Source of the DNA: Actinacidiphila glaucinigra | Lineage (GTDB): Bacteria > Actinomycetota > Actinomycetes > Streptomycetales > Streptomycetaceae | Assembly (NCBI RefSeq): GCF_900188405.1 | Contig: NZ_FZOF01000017.1 | Location: forward strand, 1 to 64,000 | Direction: 5' to 3' | Length of the DNA: 64,000 bases | In this document: one piece after another, positions 1 through 9,400 of the stretch | Layout of the letters: every line of letters starts with the position of its first letter | How positions within the stretch are numbered: the stretch's first letter is position 1 | Program-made: the position numbers and the translations under genes | The notes under the pieces: generated by a model | What the model was told of the DNA's origin: nothing | The model's database searches: none | What the model saw: the letters and a program-made list of their open reading frames with translations, nothing else

Positions 1-264
1 CGCCTTGATGTTCGCGTGCAGAGTTGTGTATGCGTCGCTGACCTTCTTGATCGTACGTATCGCTGCCTGGGCACCCAGCCCAGCGGCCTTCAGGTCCGCA
101 TAGACGAGCTTCTGCAAGCCGAACTTCGAAAACTCCCGCTCGGTGAAGGCAACCTCGGCAGCCCGGTCAGCGCCGGCGTTGCATGCGTGCAGCGTCGACC
201 GCAACGCGACCGCCTGATCGGCGGTCGGCAGCAGCTTGACTTGCACGACAATCTTCACGCCCAC
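1..264 (-). CDS. tnpB: TnpB-family RNA-guided endonuclease of an IS605-type element, N-terminal fragment cut by the window edge
   Basis: Reading the minus strand from GTG 264 (or GTG 258) gives 88 uninterrupted codons that run off the left edge. The translation begins KIVVQVKLLPTADQAVALRS, followed by LHACNAGADRAAEVAF, which is the characteristic N-terminus of actinobacterial IS200/IS605 OrfB/TnpB proteins. TnpB is known as a transposon-encoded, RNA-guided DNA nuclease that promotes retention of its element. The catalytic RuvC residues, the zinc ribbon and the guide RNA at the 3' end would lie outside the window. No tnpA is seen upstream on this strand, so this would be a tnpB-only element or the remains of one. 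The family is called from the N-terminal motif alone. Confidence 0.7.
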   Translation of the reverse strand, partial: MGVKIVVQVKLLPTADQAVALRSTLHACNAGADRAAEVAFTEREFSKFGLQKLVYADLKAAGLGAQAAIRTIKKVSDAYTTLHANIKA

Positions 265-371
265 GACCAGTACCGTATTCGCCCGGACTGACAATCACCG
301 CCGATGACGGCCGACTTGAGGCGCAGCGAGGTCTGGGCATTTCACGCCCAAGCGTTCAGGACCCGATTCCT

Positions 372-390
372 CCAGGGGCTGAAACCCCGG
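372..390. repeat. Bulged hairpin between tnpB and the truncated VOC gene, possible IS605-type terminal structure
   Basis: CC and GGGG (with one bulged A) at 372-378 can pair with CCCCGG at 385-390 around a six-base CTGAAA loop. On the minus strand the surrounding bases resemble the GC-rich hairpin followed by GGAGGA that closes many actinobacterial TnpB elements. IS605-family ends are known to be single-strand hairpins with a bulge. The position 5' of tnpB on the tnpB strand would suit a left end, or a remnant of an older element. Assignment as an element end is inference. Confidence 0.35.
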
Positions 391-718
391 GCTTCCTCGG
401 CAGAACACGGTGAAGGTCGCCAACAGCTGGCTCATCATGAACCCCGGCGGCGGCCCCACCCCCGACAAGCCGGACGTGACCCTGGAAGTGCCCCAGCGCA
501 CCGACCGTGTGTCCGGATTCCTGAACGTGCGCGTCGCCGACATCGCCGCTTTCCACGCGCATGCCGTCGCCAAGGGCACCCGCTTCCTGACCGAACCCCT
601 GGACCGGGGATCCGAGCTGCGCTGCTACCTGCGCGACCCCGACGGCTATCTGATCGAGGTGGGGCAGGCGACCGGCCTGCTCCGCGGGATCCTCGCCGAT
701 CCGCCCGCGGGGTCGTGA
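383..718 (+). pseudogene. VOC (glyoxalase/bleomycin resistance fold) protein, missing its N-terminal half
   Basis: The open frame starts right after a stop at 380-382 and could initiate at GTG 410, giving 102 residues. The sequence NPGGGPTPDKPDVTLEVP, then LNVRVADIAAFHAHA and YLRDPDGYLIEVGQ, is the C-terminal part of a VOC domain; the C-terminal metal-ligand position is Glu in LIEVGQ. Whole family members have about 125-145 residues and an N-terminal beta-alpha-beta-beta-beta module, which is absent here. The lost end faces the tnpB remnant, so disruption by that element is the simple explanation. A short expressed single-module protein cannot be excluded. Confidence 0.6.
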
Positions 719-743
719 CGGGCCCGTCCCCCTCGCGCACCGG

Positions 744-2024
744 TCACGGCAGGGCTGCCTCCGGGGCGGCGTGGGGGACGGTACCGTCCGCGGCGGCGGG
801 ATACGCCGGAAGGCGTCGTACGTCCGGAACGCAGAGCAGGGCGATGGCGGCGGGGACCGCGATGACGGTCATCGCGTACAGGGTGGGACGTACGCCGAGG
901 CTCTCGGAGACCGGGCCGGCGAGAGCCAGGCCCACCGGCATGAGGCCGGCCGACAGCAGGTAGTCGTAGGAACTCACCCGGGACAGGGCGGCCTCCGGCA
1001 CGTGCGTCTGCAGCGCGGTCTCCCACAGGACGAAGAAGAGCGAGACCGCGACGCCGGTGACCGCTTCGAGGACCGCGATCAGGGCCAGCGAGCCGCCGCT
1101 GCCGATGATGACCGCCTGGCAGGAGGCCACGGCGAGCGCGGCGGCGCCCACGGCCATGGGGCGCGCGATCGTGAGGCGGTAAGCGCAGACGTCCCCGACG
1201 ACGGCGCCGACGCCGAAGGCGGCGACCACCACCGACCAGCTCGCCGCGCCGCCCCATTCGCGTTCGGCCAGGACCGGTCCCAGTACGAACACCGACGGCA
1301 GCACGACGACGTGGTAGACCGCGATGGCCGCCATGCCGGACCACACCCAGGTACGGCTGCGCACCTGCCCCCAGCCGGCGCGCAGTTCCCCGAGGAACGT
1401 CGTCGCGGGGGCTGCCTGCCCTGTCACGGGTTCCGTCTCGCGGGGCCTCAGCCGGGCCAGGAACGCGGCGCTGACCGCGAAGGTGAGGGCGTCCAGGGCC
1501 AGTGCGCCGCCGGGGCCCGCCAAGGCGATCAGCCCACCGGCCAGTGCGGGGCCGAGCACGAGTCCGGACGACTGCACCAACCCCCGCAGGGCGTTCGCCT
1601 CGCGCAGCCGGTCGGGCGCGACGACCAGCGGCAGCAGGCCGGTCGAGGCGGGCATGAAGAACGCGTCCGCCGTGCCGAACACGACCATCAGCAGGGCGAG
1701 GGTGGGAACCCCGGCGACGCCGGTCAGCAGCAGCGCGGCGATGAGCCCCTGAGCGGCGAACCGCACCAGGTCGGAGAGCAGCATGATGCGGTGCCGCCGG
1801 AAGCGGTCCGCCCACACACCGCCCACCAGCGTGAAGAGCAGCATGGGCACCAGCGGGGCGGCGGCCACGAGTCCGACGTCGGACGCGGACCCGCCCGCCG
1901 AGAGCACGGCGAAGGGCACCGCCACGAACGACACCCGGTCGCCCAGCACCGACAAGGACTGCCCGATGAACAGGCGGGCGAACTGCGGCTCGTCACGCAG
2001 CACGCCGGGAATCACGGATTTCAC
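744..2024 (-). CDS. MFS transporter (MFS_3 / EntS-like exporter)
   Basis: The 426-residue product is an integral membrane protein with about 12 hydrophobic segments. The N-terminus (VIPGVLRDEPQFARLFIGQS, then LGDRVSFVAVPFAVL) and the loop WADRFRRHRIMLLSDLVRF are typical of the MFS_3 branch that includes the enterobactin exporter EntS and macrolide efflux proteins. It probably exports a small molecule by proton antiport; the substrate cannot be read from sequence. GTG 2024 was chosen because the MFS homology begins there and the length is normal. A GTG at 2096 is a longer alternative, with coding-like but non-family sequence between. It is divergent from the protease gene at 2409 and stands alone on its strand. 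Confidence 0.85.
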   Translation of the reverse strand: MKSVIPGVLRDEPQFARLFIGQSLSVLGDRVSFVAVPFAVLSAGGSASDVGLVAAAPLVPMLLFTLVGGVWADRFRRHRIMLLSDLVRFAAQGLIAALLLTGVAGVPTLALLMVVFGTADAFFMPASTGLLPLVVAPDRLREANALRGLVQSSGLVLGPALAGGLIALAGPGGALALDALTFAVSAAFLARLRPRETEPVTGQAAPATTFLGELRAGWGQVRSRTWVWSGMAAIAVYHVVVLPSVFVLGPVLAEREWGGAASWSVVVAAFGVGAVVGDVCAYRLTIARPMAVGAAALAVASCQAVIIGSGGSLALIAVLEAVTGVAVSLFFVLWETALQTHVPEAALSRVSSYDYLLSAGLMPVGLALAGPVSESLGVRPTLYAMTVIAVPAAIALLCVPDVRRLPAYPAAADGTVPHAAPEAALP

Positions 2025-2408
2025 GGGTGACCGATCAGGGGCAGGGGGACACAACGGGCAGCGCCCGATCGTAAGGAATACCGGCTCGCCGGTCACCTGG
2101 ATTTCCCGGGGCGGCGGGCCGTGGCCCGCGGACGCCCGGGCGGCGTGTGGCGCCCTTGTGACATGGCCCAGTTGTGCCAGGCGGGATCGCTGACAGGGCC
2201 CGCCGGCGCACCGGATGATTCCGAACGGCTTCTGAACCGCAGTTGTACGAGGGTCCTCGGGCGCACTCGTGCGGGCTTCGCCCGCACGGGGCCCGGCCTC
2301 GCGTTCCCGCACCGTCGACGGCGGTGGGGTGCCACGACGACGGTCCAGGCCACCCGATCACGAACGCTCTGCCCGCGTGCCGGGATGACAGAAGGGGTGC
2401 AGACACCG
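2025..2408. other. Divergent intergenic region between the MFS exporter and the secreted protease
   Basis: These 384 bases separate two divergent genes and must hold both promoters. No convincing -10/-35 pair, operator or small gene stood out. Reading frames crossing it are continuations of the flanking genes without protein-like composition. An AAGGGG Shine-Dalgarno for the protease lies at about 2392-2397. Confidence 0.5.
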
Positions 2409-5400
2409 ATGAGACGGATCCGCCTTTGGGCGGCGATAGCGATGTCAGCGACAGTCGCGACGGGTGCTGTCGTGCCCGCCTCCGCCCAGGCCCCCTCGGG
2501 GTCCGGCGCACGGACGCCGGCGCCGCAGGACCGTACGACCACCGTGCGGTTGATCACCGGCGACCGGGTCACCCTCGGCGACGCGCCGAACGGCAAGAAG
2601 ACGGCCTCGGTGCAGCGCGCTCCGGGTCGCGAGAAGGTGTTCTTCCAGATCGCCGAGAAGGAGGGCGCCCTGACGGTGCTGCCCTCGGACGCGGCGATGC
2701 TGGTCCGCACCGGGCGGCTGGACGCGGACCTCTTCGACGTGACGGCCCTGGTCGCACAGGGATACGACGAGGCGCACACCGACGCCCTGCCCATGATCGT
2801 GTCCACCCCGGAGGGCACCGCGCGTACGGCGGCCAGGAAGGCCGACGCGCTCGCGAAGTTCCACGAGGACTCCGCCGAGCCGCGGCACCTGGCGAGCATC
2901 GACGCCCAGGCGCTGAGCGTGGGCGCCGAGGATCTGGCCGCGTTCTGGAAGCAACTCGCGCCCCCGGCCGGTGCGTCCATGGCGAGCGCCGCCGCGGCGA
3001 CCCCGAAGGTCTGGCTGGACCACAAGGTGCGTCCGACGCTGGACCGCAGCACCGCGCAGATCAACGCGCCCGCCGCGTGGGCGGCCGGATTCCACGGTGA
3101 GGGCGTCAAGGTCGCGGTCCTGGACACCGGCGCCGACCAGACGCATCCGGACCTGGCGGGCCGGGTGCGCGAGGCGAAGGACTTCTCCGACAGCGGCTCG
3201 ACCCAGGACCACTTCGGTCACGGCACACATGTCGCCGCGACCGCGGGCGGCAGCGGCGCGGCCTCCGGCGGCCTGCGCAAGGGCGTCGCGCCCGGCGCCG
3301 ACCTGCTGATCGGCAAGGTGCTCGGGGACGACGGCTTCGGCAGCGAGTCCCAGGTCATCGCGGGCATGGAGTGGGCCGCGGCCGAGGGCGCCAGGGTCGT
3401 CAACATGAGCCTGGGCGCCGACATGGAGACCGACGGCACCGACCCCATGAGCCAGGCGGTCAACGAGATCTCCCGCAGCAGCGGCGCGCTGTTCGTCGTC
3501 GCCGCCGGCAATATCGGCGAGCTGGGCGAAAGCACGGTGGGGTCGCCGGGCGCGGCCGACGCCGCCCTCACCGTGGGCGCCGTCGACCGCGACGACTCCC
3601 TGGCCTCCTTCTCCAGCCGCGGCCCGCGCCTCGGTGACAAGGCCGTCAAGCCGGACATCACCGCCCCGGGTGTCGGGATCGTCGCCGCGCGCGCCGCGGG
3701 CACGACCATGGGCACCCCGGTCGACGACAACTACGTCTCGGCCAGCGGCACGTCCATGGCCACTCCGCATGTGGCGGGCGCGGCGGCGCTGCTGGCGGGG
3801 CAGCACCCCGACTGGACGGGAGAGCAGCTCAAGGACGCGCTGGTCAGCACGTCCCACACGGTGTCAGGGCAGCTGCCGACCGAGCAGGGCGGCGGCCGTG
3901 TCGACGTCAAGGCGGCGTTCACCTCCCCCGTGACCGCCACCGGGACGGCCCTCCTGGGCCCGCTCGAGCGGGACGGGTCCCCGGTGGAGCGGGCCGGCGT
4001 GGTCCGCTACACCAACCACTCCGGCAAGGAGGTGTCGCTGAGCCTGCGTGCGGCGCTGACGGCCAAGGGCGGCAAGGAACTCCCCGCGCAGGCACTGACG
4101 CTGGGCTCCGACTCCGTCCGGGTCGCTCCCGGCGCGACCGTCGAGGTGCCGGTCGGCATCGACCCGGCGAAGGCGGGCCGCGGCTCCTTCTATGGCTACG
4201 TCACCGCCACGTCCGCGGACGGAGCGTCGGTCCACACCACCCTCAGCCTGTGGGTGCGCGCCCCGATGCACAAGCTCACCACCCAGTCCTACGGGCCCGA
4301 CGGGCAGCCCACCGTGTGGTCCCTGCTGGACGTCTACGGAGGTGACGCCGAGGTCCGCTTCACCGACGTGGGGGTCGCCGAGGTCGAGGAGGGCACCTAC
4401 CTCGTCGGCGGCACGCTGGCCGAGGACTCGAGCGACGGCGTCCGCCTGATCCAGGTCGTCGAACCCGAGGTGAAGGTCACCAAGGACACGACCGTCACCC
4501 TGGACGCGCGCAAGGCCAAGCTGGTGCGGGTGCAGACGCCCAAGCCCGCCGAGCGGCGCAACAACGTGACGTACCAGATGTACCGGAAGATCGACGGGGT
4601 CGAGCAGACGCTGGGCATCTACTACGAGGACGGCGGCGGGTTCGTGGACCTGTACGCGAATCCCACGTCGAAGGTCACCGAGGGCGCCTTCGAGTTCAAC
4701 GCCCGCTTCGAGATGACCGCTCCCGAGCTCAGGACCGAGGTCCGCGGCGCCGACTTCGACCTCGAGCCGTTCTACGCCAAGCACTCCACGCCGTTCGACC
4801 CGCGGGGCGAGCAGCTGGTCGCGGTGGACGCCGGGACACGGGACAAGCCGGACCTGCGGCCCGCCACCGTGCGCGGCAAACTCGCCGTGATCCGCGACGA
4901 GTACGCGATGGACGGGTACGACCTGGCGGAGACGGCCGCGAAGGCCGGCGCCAAGGGCGTCGTGATCGTCCTGCCCGAGGGCCTCATCGCCTGGACCCGC
5001 TGGAAGCCGATGGACACCCGCTCCGCCCTGCCCGTCATCCGGATGACCGCGGGCGACGGCGCCAAGCTGCTGCAGTACATGAAGGGGCACAAGGCCGTCG
5101 TCGGCATCTCCGGCACGGTCACGAGCCCGTACCTGTACGACGTCGCGACGCAGTGGCAGCAGATCCCGCAGGACGTCACGTACACCGTCTCGGACCGCAA
5201 CACCGCGCAGGTGAAGGCGTCCTACGCGAACAACGGCGACCTGCACTGGACCAGCGAGCAGCGCTTCAGCTGGCGCCCGTACACCGACGTCGCGTGGGAG
5301 ACCTCGCGCTGGGTGCCGACGGGAACGCCCCGCACCGAGTACGTCACCGCCGGCGACACGCAGTGGATGCACGACGTCGACTTCATGACCGGCCCCGAGC

Positions 5401-6233
5401 AGTTCTTCGCGGGGGCGCTGGAGTCCGGCCTGCGTGACACCCCGCGCACCTTCAAGGCGGGCGAGAAGGCCACCGAGGAGTGGTTCAGGGCCGTGGTGCG
5501 GCCGTCCATCCCGCGCGGCTGGGACCGGCCCGCCGTCCGCGACGGTGACGTCCTCAGCCTGGCGATCCCGGAGTACACCGACGCGGTCGCCGGCCACTGG
5601 GGCCGCAAGCAGGTTCCCGCGTTCGGGGGAGGCATCGGCGGAAGGGCCGGGGCGCCCGGGACGATGGACGATCCGTCCTACCTGAAGGGCGACACCGTGG
5701 CGGCGGTCCTCTACCGCGACGGCAAGAAGGTGAGCGAGGCCGAGGACGCCTGGCGTGACTTCACCGTCCCCGCCGGCGCGGCCGAGTACCGCCTGGACCT
5801 GACGACCGAGCGCGACACCGAGTTCTGGCAGACCGGCACGAGGACCGCCACGTCCTGGACGTTCCGTTCCGGCACCGCGGCGAAGGAGACGCTGCTGCCG
5901 CTCCTTCAGGTCGACTACGGCGTCCCCGCCGACCTGGGGAACAGCGTCGGCGGCGGCAAGCGGCACGAGCTCGACCTGACCGTCAGGAACCAGGACGGCC
6001 TCGCCGCCCCCGCCGGGGTCAAGCTCAGGGTCGAGGCCTCCTTCGACGACGGCAAGACCTGGAAGGGCCAGGTCCGCGTCGAGGACTGCGGCCGCGACCG
6101 GTTCACCGCCACCATCGAACGGCCGGGCGACCGGCGTGACGGCGGGTACGTGACCCTGCGCGTGACCGCCACCGACAAGGCGGGCAACTCGGTCCGGCAG
6201 ACCGTGGAACGCGCCTACCGGTTCGGCGCGTAG
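2409..6233 (+). CDS. Secreted S8 (subtilisin-like) serine peptidase, 1274 residues, with a PA-like insert
   Basis: ATG 2409 follows an AAGGGG ribosome site and opens a Sec signal peptide (MRRIRLWAAIAMSATVATG, then a cleavage region ending ASAQA). ATG 2385 is an in-frame alternative. A propeptide (TTTVRLITGDRVTLG) precedes the catalytic domain, in which the triad is Asp239 (LDTGADQTHPDL), His271 (GHGTHVAA) and Ser449 (SGTSMATPHVAG), with oxyanion Asn368. Downstream, about residues 810-900 look like a protease-associated (PA) domain (AKGVVIVLPEG). The rest is a series of beta-rich modules ending in a region with ASFDDGKTWK. It should degrade extracellular protein. A strong terminator follows. 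A second protease of the same layout lies at 41410. Confidence 0.93.
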   Translation: MRRIRLWAAIAMSATVATGAVVPASAQAPSGSGARTPAPQDRTTTVRLITGDRVTLGDAPNGKKTASVQRAPGREKVFFQIAEKEGALTVLPSDAAMLVRTGRLDADLFDVTALVAQGYDEAHTDALPMIVSTPEGTARTAARKADALAKFHEDSAEPRHLASIDAQALSVGAEDLAAFWKQLAPPAGASMASAAAATPKVWLDHKVRPTLDRSTAQINAPAAWAAGFHGEGVKVAVLDTGADQTHPDLAGRVREAKDFSDSGSTQDHFGHGTHVAATAGGSGAASGGLRKGVAPGADLLIGKVLGDDGFGSESQVIAGMEWAAAEGARVVNMSLGADMETDGTDPMSQAVNEISRSSGALFVVAAGNIGELGESTVGSPGAADAALTVGAVDRDDSLASFSSRGPRLGDKAVKPDITAPGVGIVAARAAGTTMGTPVDDNYVSASGTSMATPHVAGAAALLAGQHPDWTGEQLKDALVSTSHTVSGQLPTEQGGGRVDVKAAFTSPVTATGTALLGPLERDGSPVERAGVVRYTNHSGKEVSLSLRAALTAKGGKELPAQALTLGSDSVRVAPGATVEVPVGIDPAKAGRGSFYGYVTATSADGASVHTTLSLWVRAPMHKLTTQSYGPDGQPTVWSLLDVYGGDAEVRFTDVGVAEVEEGTYLVGGTLAEDSSDGVRLIQVVEPEVKVTKDTTVTLDARKAKLVRVQTPKPAERRNNVTYQMYRKIDGVEQTLGIYYEDGGGFVDLYANPTSKVTEGAFEFNARFEMTAPELRTEVRGADFDLEPFYAKHSTPFDPRGEQLVAVDAGTRDKPDLRPATVRGKLAVIRDEYAMDGYDLAETAAKAGAKGVVIVLPEGLIAWTRWKPMDTRSALPVIRMTAGDGAKLLQYMKGHKAVVGISGTVTSPYLYDVATQWQQIPQDVTYTVSDRNTAQVKASYANNGDLHWTSEQRFSWRPYTDVAWETSRWVPTGTPRTEYVTAGDTQWMHDVDFMTGPEQFFAGALESGLRDTPRTFKAGEKATEEWFRAVVRPSIPRGWDRPAVRDGDVLSLAIPEYTDAVAGHWGRKQVPAFGGGIGGRAGAPGTMDDPSYLKGDTVAAVLYRDGKKVSEAEDAWRDFTVPAGAAEYRLDLTTERDTEFWQTGTRTATSWTFRSGTAAKETLLPLLQVDYGVPADLGNSVGGGKRHELDLTVRNQDGLAAPAGVKLRVEASFDDGKTWKGQVRVEDCGRDRFTATIERPGDRRDGGYVTLRVTATDKAGNSVRQTVERAYRFGA

Positions 6234-6249
6234 GCACATCCGTCCGACC

Positions 6250-6294
6250 GACGGAGCGGGTGCCGGGGGCGCGATCCCCGGCACCCGCTCCGTC
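6250..6294 (+). terminator. Strong stem-loop terminator after the S8 protease
   Basis: A perfect 19-bp inverted repeat (arms 6250-6268 and 6276-6294) with a 7-base loop begins 16 bases after the protease stop. It is followed by ATTTCC rather than a long T run, as is common in high-GC actinomycetes. Confidence 0.85.
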
Positions 6295-6386
6295 ATTTCC
6301 GGACCGTGTGCGTGGCCCATGCACGTGGACACGCCGGACCGGCAGGGGAACGTCCGGTGCCACCCGGTGAACGGTCGACGAAGATC

Positions 6387-6428
6387 GGTCACCCAGGGTT
6401 ATGTCACGCGGCGGAGGCGACCTAGCCT
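6387..6428 (+). promoter_or_regulatory. Candidate PHO box and leaderless-type promoter of the phospholipase C gene
   Basis: GGTCACCCAGG at 6387-6397 matches the Streptomyces PhoP direct-repeat unit G(G/T)TCAYYYR(G/C)G at every position. The next 11 bases (GTTATGTCACG) are a weaker copy. A -10 like hexamer TAGCCT (6423-6428) lies 18 bases after TTATGT and only 6 bases before the ATG at 6435, so transcription would start at or next to the start codon. Phospholipases are known members of phosphate-starvation regulons, so the site is biologically plausible. It is inferred from pattern only. Confidence 0.45.
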
Positions 6429-6434
6429 CCGGGC

Positions 6435-9400
6435 ATGTCTGACGTTTCCCGCCGTAAGGTCCTCGGCGCCCTCGCCGGTGGAACCGCGCTTTCCTTCCTG
6501 CCCCCTTCGCTGCACCAGGCGATGGCAGCACCCATGCCGCGCGGTGGCATGCGGGCCATCGAGCACGTGATCATCCTGATGCAGGAGAACCGTTCCTTCG
6601 ACAACTACTTCGGAACCCTCAAGGGCGTGCGCGGATTCGGCGACCGCACTCCGCTGCGACTGCCCACCGGGGGAACCGTCTTCGAGCAGCCGCGGCCCGG
6701 CGGCGGCGAGGTCCTGCCCTTCTCGGCCCGGCGGGCCGCCCTCGACGCGGGCCGCCCCGAGAGCGACATCCAGTACCTGGGGTCGCTCGCGCACGGGTTC
6801 TCCGACGCCAACCAGGCCCGGGGCAACGGCTGGTGGAACGATTGGGTCGCCGCCAAGAGCCAGAGCACCATGGCCTTCTACGACCGGCACGACATCCCGC
6901 TGCAGTACGAACTGGCCGACCGCTTCACCATCTGCGACTCCTACTTCTGCTCCGTCTACGGTTCGACCAACCCCAACCGGAACTACCTGTGGACCGGCAC
7001 GACCGGTTACGAGCCCGGCGGCGTCAACCGGGCCGTCACCAACGCCGCGTACGACTACGGCCACGCCGGCTACGACTGGACGACGTACCCCGAGCGCCTG
7101 GAGGCCGCCGGCGTCTCCTGGCAGATCTACCAGGAGTGGGACAACTTCACCGACAACGCGGTGGAGTACTTCCGGCCCTGGAAGGAGATCGGCCGGAAGG
7201 TACTGGCCAAGGTCAGCGGCCAGTTCGCCACCACCGAGCAGTTCTACGACAGCCTGTGGGACAGGACCGCGGACCAGCGCAAGGCCGCGCTGGCGGAGTT
7301 CCAGCAGGGCGTCGACGCGCTGACCGAGGCCGAGCGGCGGCTGTTCATGCGCGGCGCGTACCGCTCCGAGCCGGACACCCTCGTCGGGCGGCTCGCCTCG
7401 GACATCGAGAACGGCACGCTGCCGCAGGTCAGCTGGATCGTCCCGACGGCGGCCCTGTCCGAGCACCCCGGCAGTTCCACCCCGGTCGGCAGCGCCAACC
7501 TCGTCTACGACCTCCTCGACGCGATCGCCCGCGACCCCAAGACCTGGTCCAAGACGGCGCTGTTCATCAACTTCGACGAGAACGACGGCTACTTCGACCA
7601 CGTGCCCGCGCCGGTCGCGCCGAAGCCGGCCTCCGGCAACGGCGACGACTGGTTCAAGGGAAGCCCCGTCGGTCCCGGCCCGCGCGTGCCCATGACGGTC
7701 GTGTCGCCCTGGACGGTGGGCGGTTTCGTCAGCTCGGAGGCCTTCGACCACACCTCGGTCATCCGGTTCCTGGAGAAGTGGACGGGCGTCCACGAGCCCA
7801 ACATCAGCGCCTGGCGCCGCAGCGTCTTCGGTGACCTCACCTCCGCCTTCGACTTCGACCGCGCACAGCGGCAGCCCGAGGTGGAGCAGCCCGCCCGGGT
7901 CCCGGCGCCGATAGGCCGGTGGAACCCCGTCCCCCCGAAGGAGCAGTCGCTCCCGGAGCAGGAGTCCGGCACCCGCCGCACCCGCCGCTCCCCGTACCGG
8001 CTGTCCCTGCGTGCGGAGGTCACCCGCTCCGCCGTGGAACTGCGGCTCGGCAACGAGGGCGGCACCGGCGCGGCGTTCACCGCCTACCCCGGCGACGACT
8101 CCGCCCCGCGGGCCTGGACCGTGTCCGCGGGCAGGAGCGCGGTCGAGACGGTGGAGTTCGGCGCCGACGGCTACGACCTGCAGGTCCACGGCCCCGGATG
8201 GTCGGTGTGGGAACTGCGGGGCGCCGGTGTGGGCGGCGAGGCGTACCTCGTCGAGCACTCCGCGCCCGGCCAGGTGACGGTGGTGTGCTCCAACCCCTCC
8301 CCCACCACCCGGACGTTCCTCGTCGGCGAGTCGGCCCACTCCGGCGGCCACGGCGACCGCGTGGAGACCGTCACCCTCAAGCCCGGCAAGTCCCACACGG
8401 TGCGTCTGCGGCTCCCGGACCACGGCTGGTACGACGTGGTCGTCGTCGACCGGGACGACCCGTCCTTCCTGCGCCGCATGACCGGCCGGCTGGCCGACGG
8501 CAAGCCCGGCGTCACCGACCCGGAGACCGGCACGGCCCTCGCCCTGGCCGCGGCCATCGGCCTCCCGGCGTCGCTGCCGAACCTGGACACGCCGTTCGCC
8601 CAGGGCAACCCGACCGATGTCGTGGTCACCGTGCGGAACCAGGGCCGGCACCGGCTCGACGATCTGTCCGTCGCCCTTCTCGCCCCGTCCGGCTGGACGG
8701 TCCGGCGTGACGGCGGGGCACCGACCGCGCTCCGGGCCGGTGACTCGGCCGACGTGCGCTTCGAGGTCACGCCCGCCGGGAACGCCGCCGCCGGCCGGCT
8801 GGCCGTCGCCGCGCACGCCGACGGCGACGGGCTGCTGCGGATCGCCGACGCCCGCGTCCGGACCAAGGTCGCCCCGGCCATGAGCGTCACACTCACCGGT
8901 CCGGCGAGCTCCCCCGGAACGGACGGCACGGTCCTCTCGCCGGGCAGGCCGGTCACCGTGACGGCCACCGTCACCAACGCCGGCGGCACACCGCTCACCG
9001 GTGTGGCGGCCACGCTGGCCCTCCCCGAGGGCTGGACCGCCACCGCGAAGGGCGGCACGCCCACCTCGGTTCCGGCCCGCTCGTCGGCCTCGCTGGCCTG
9101 GGACGTCGTCGCGCCCGCCGCCGCGGCCCGCGCCTCGGGCAGCCTCAAGGCGAGCGTCACCGCGAAGCTGAACGGCGCCGACACGCAGGCGTCCGCGTCC
9201 CTGTCCGCCAAGACCGGTCCCGTCATGACCGGTCATCTGCTCGCGGAGGACTTCGAGTCCGTCGCCCCCGCGCTCGCCGCGGCGGCCGACCTGAGCCGGC
9301 CCGGCCTGCTCGGCTGGACCCGGACCGCCCCCGAGGGCTGGACGGTCACCAACGCGCCGGCCATGCCGCAGGGCACGCGGGAACTGCAGGGCTGGAGCTT

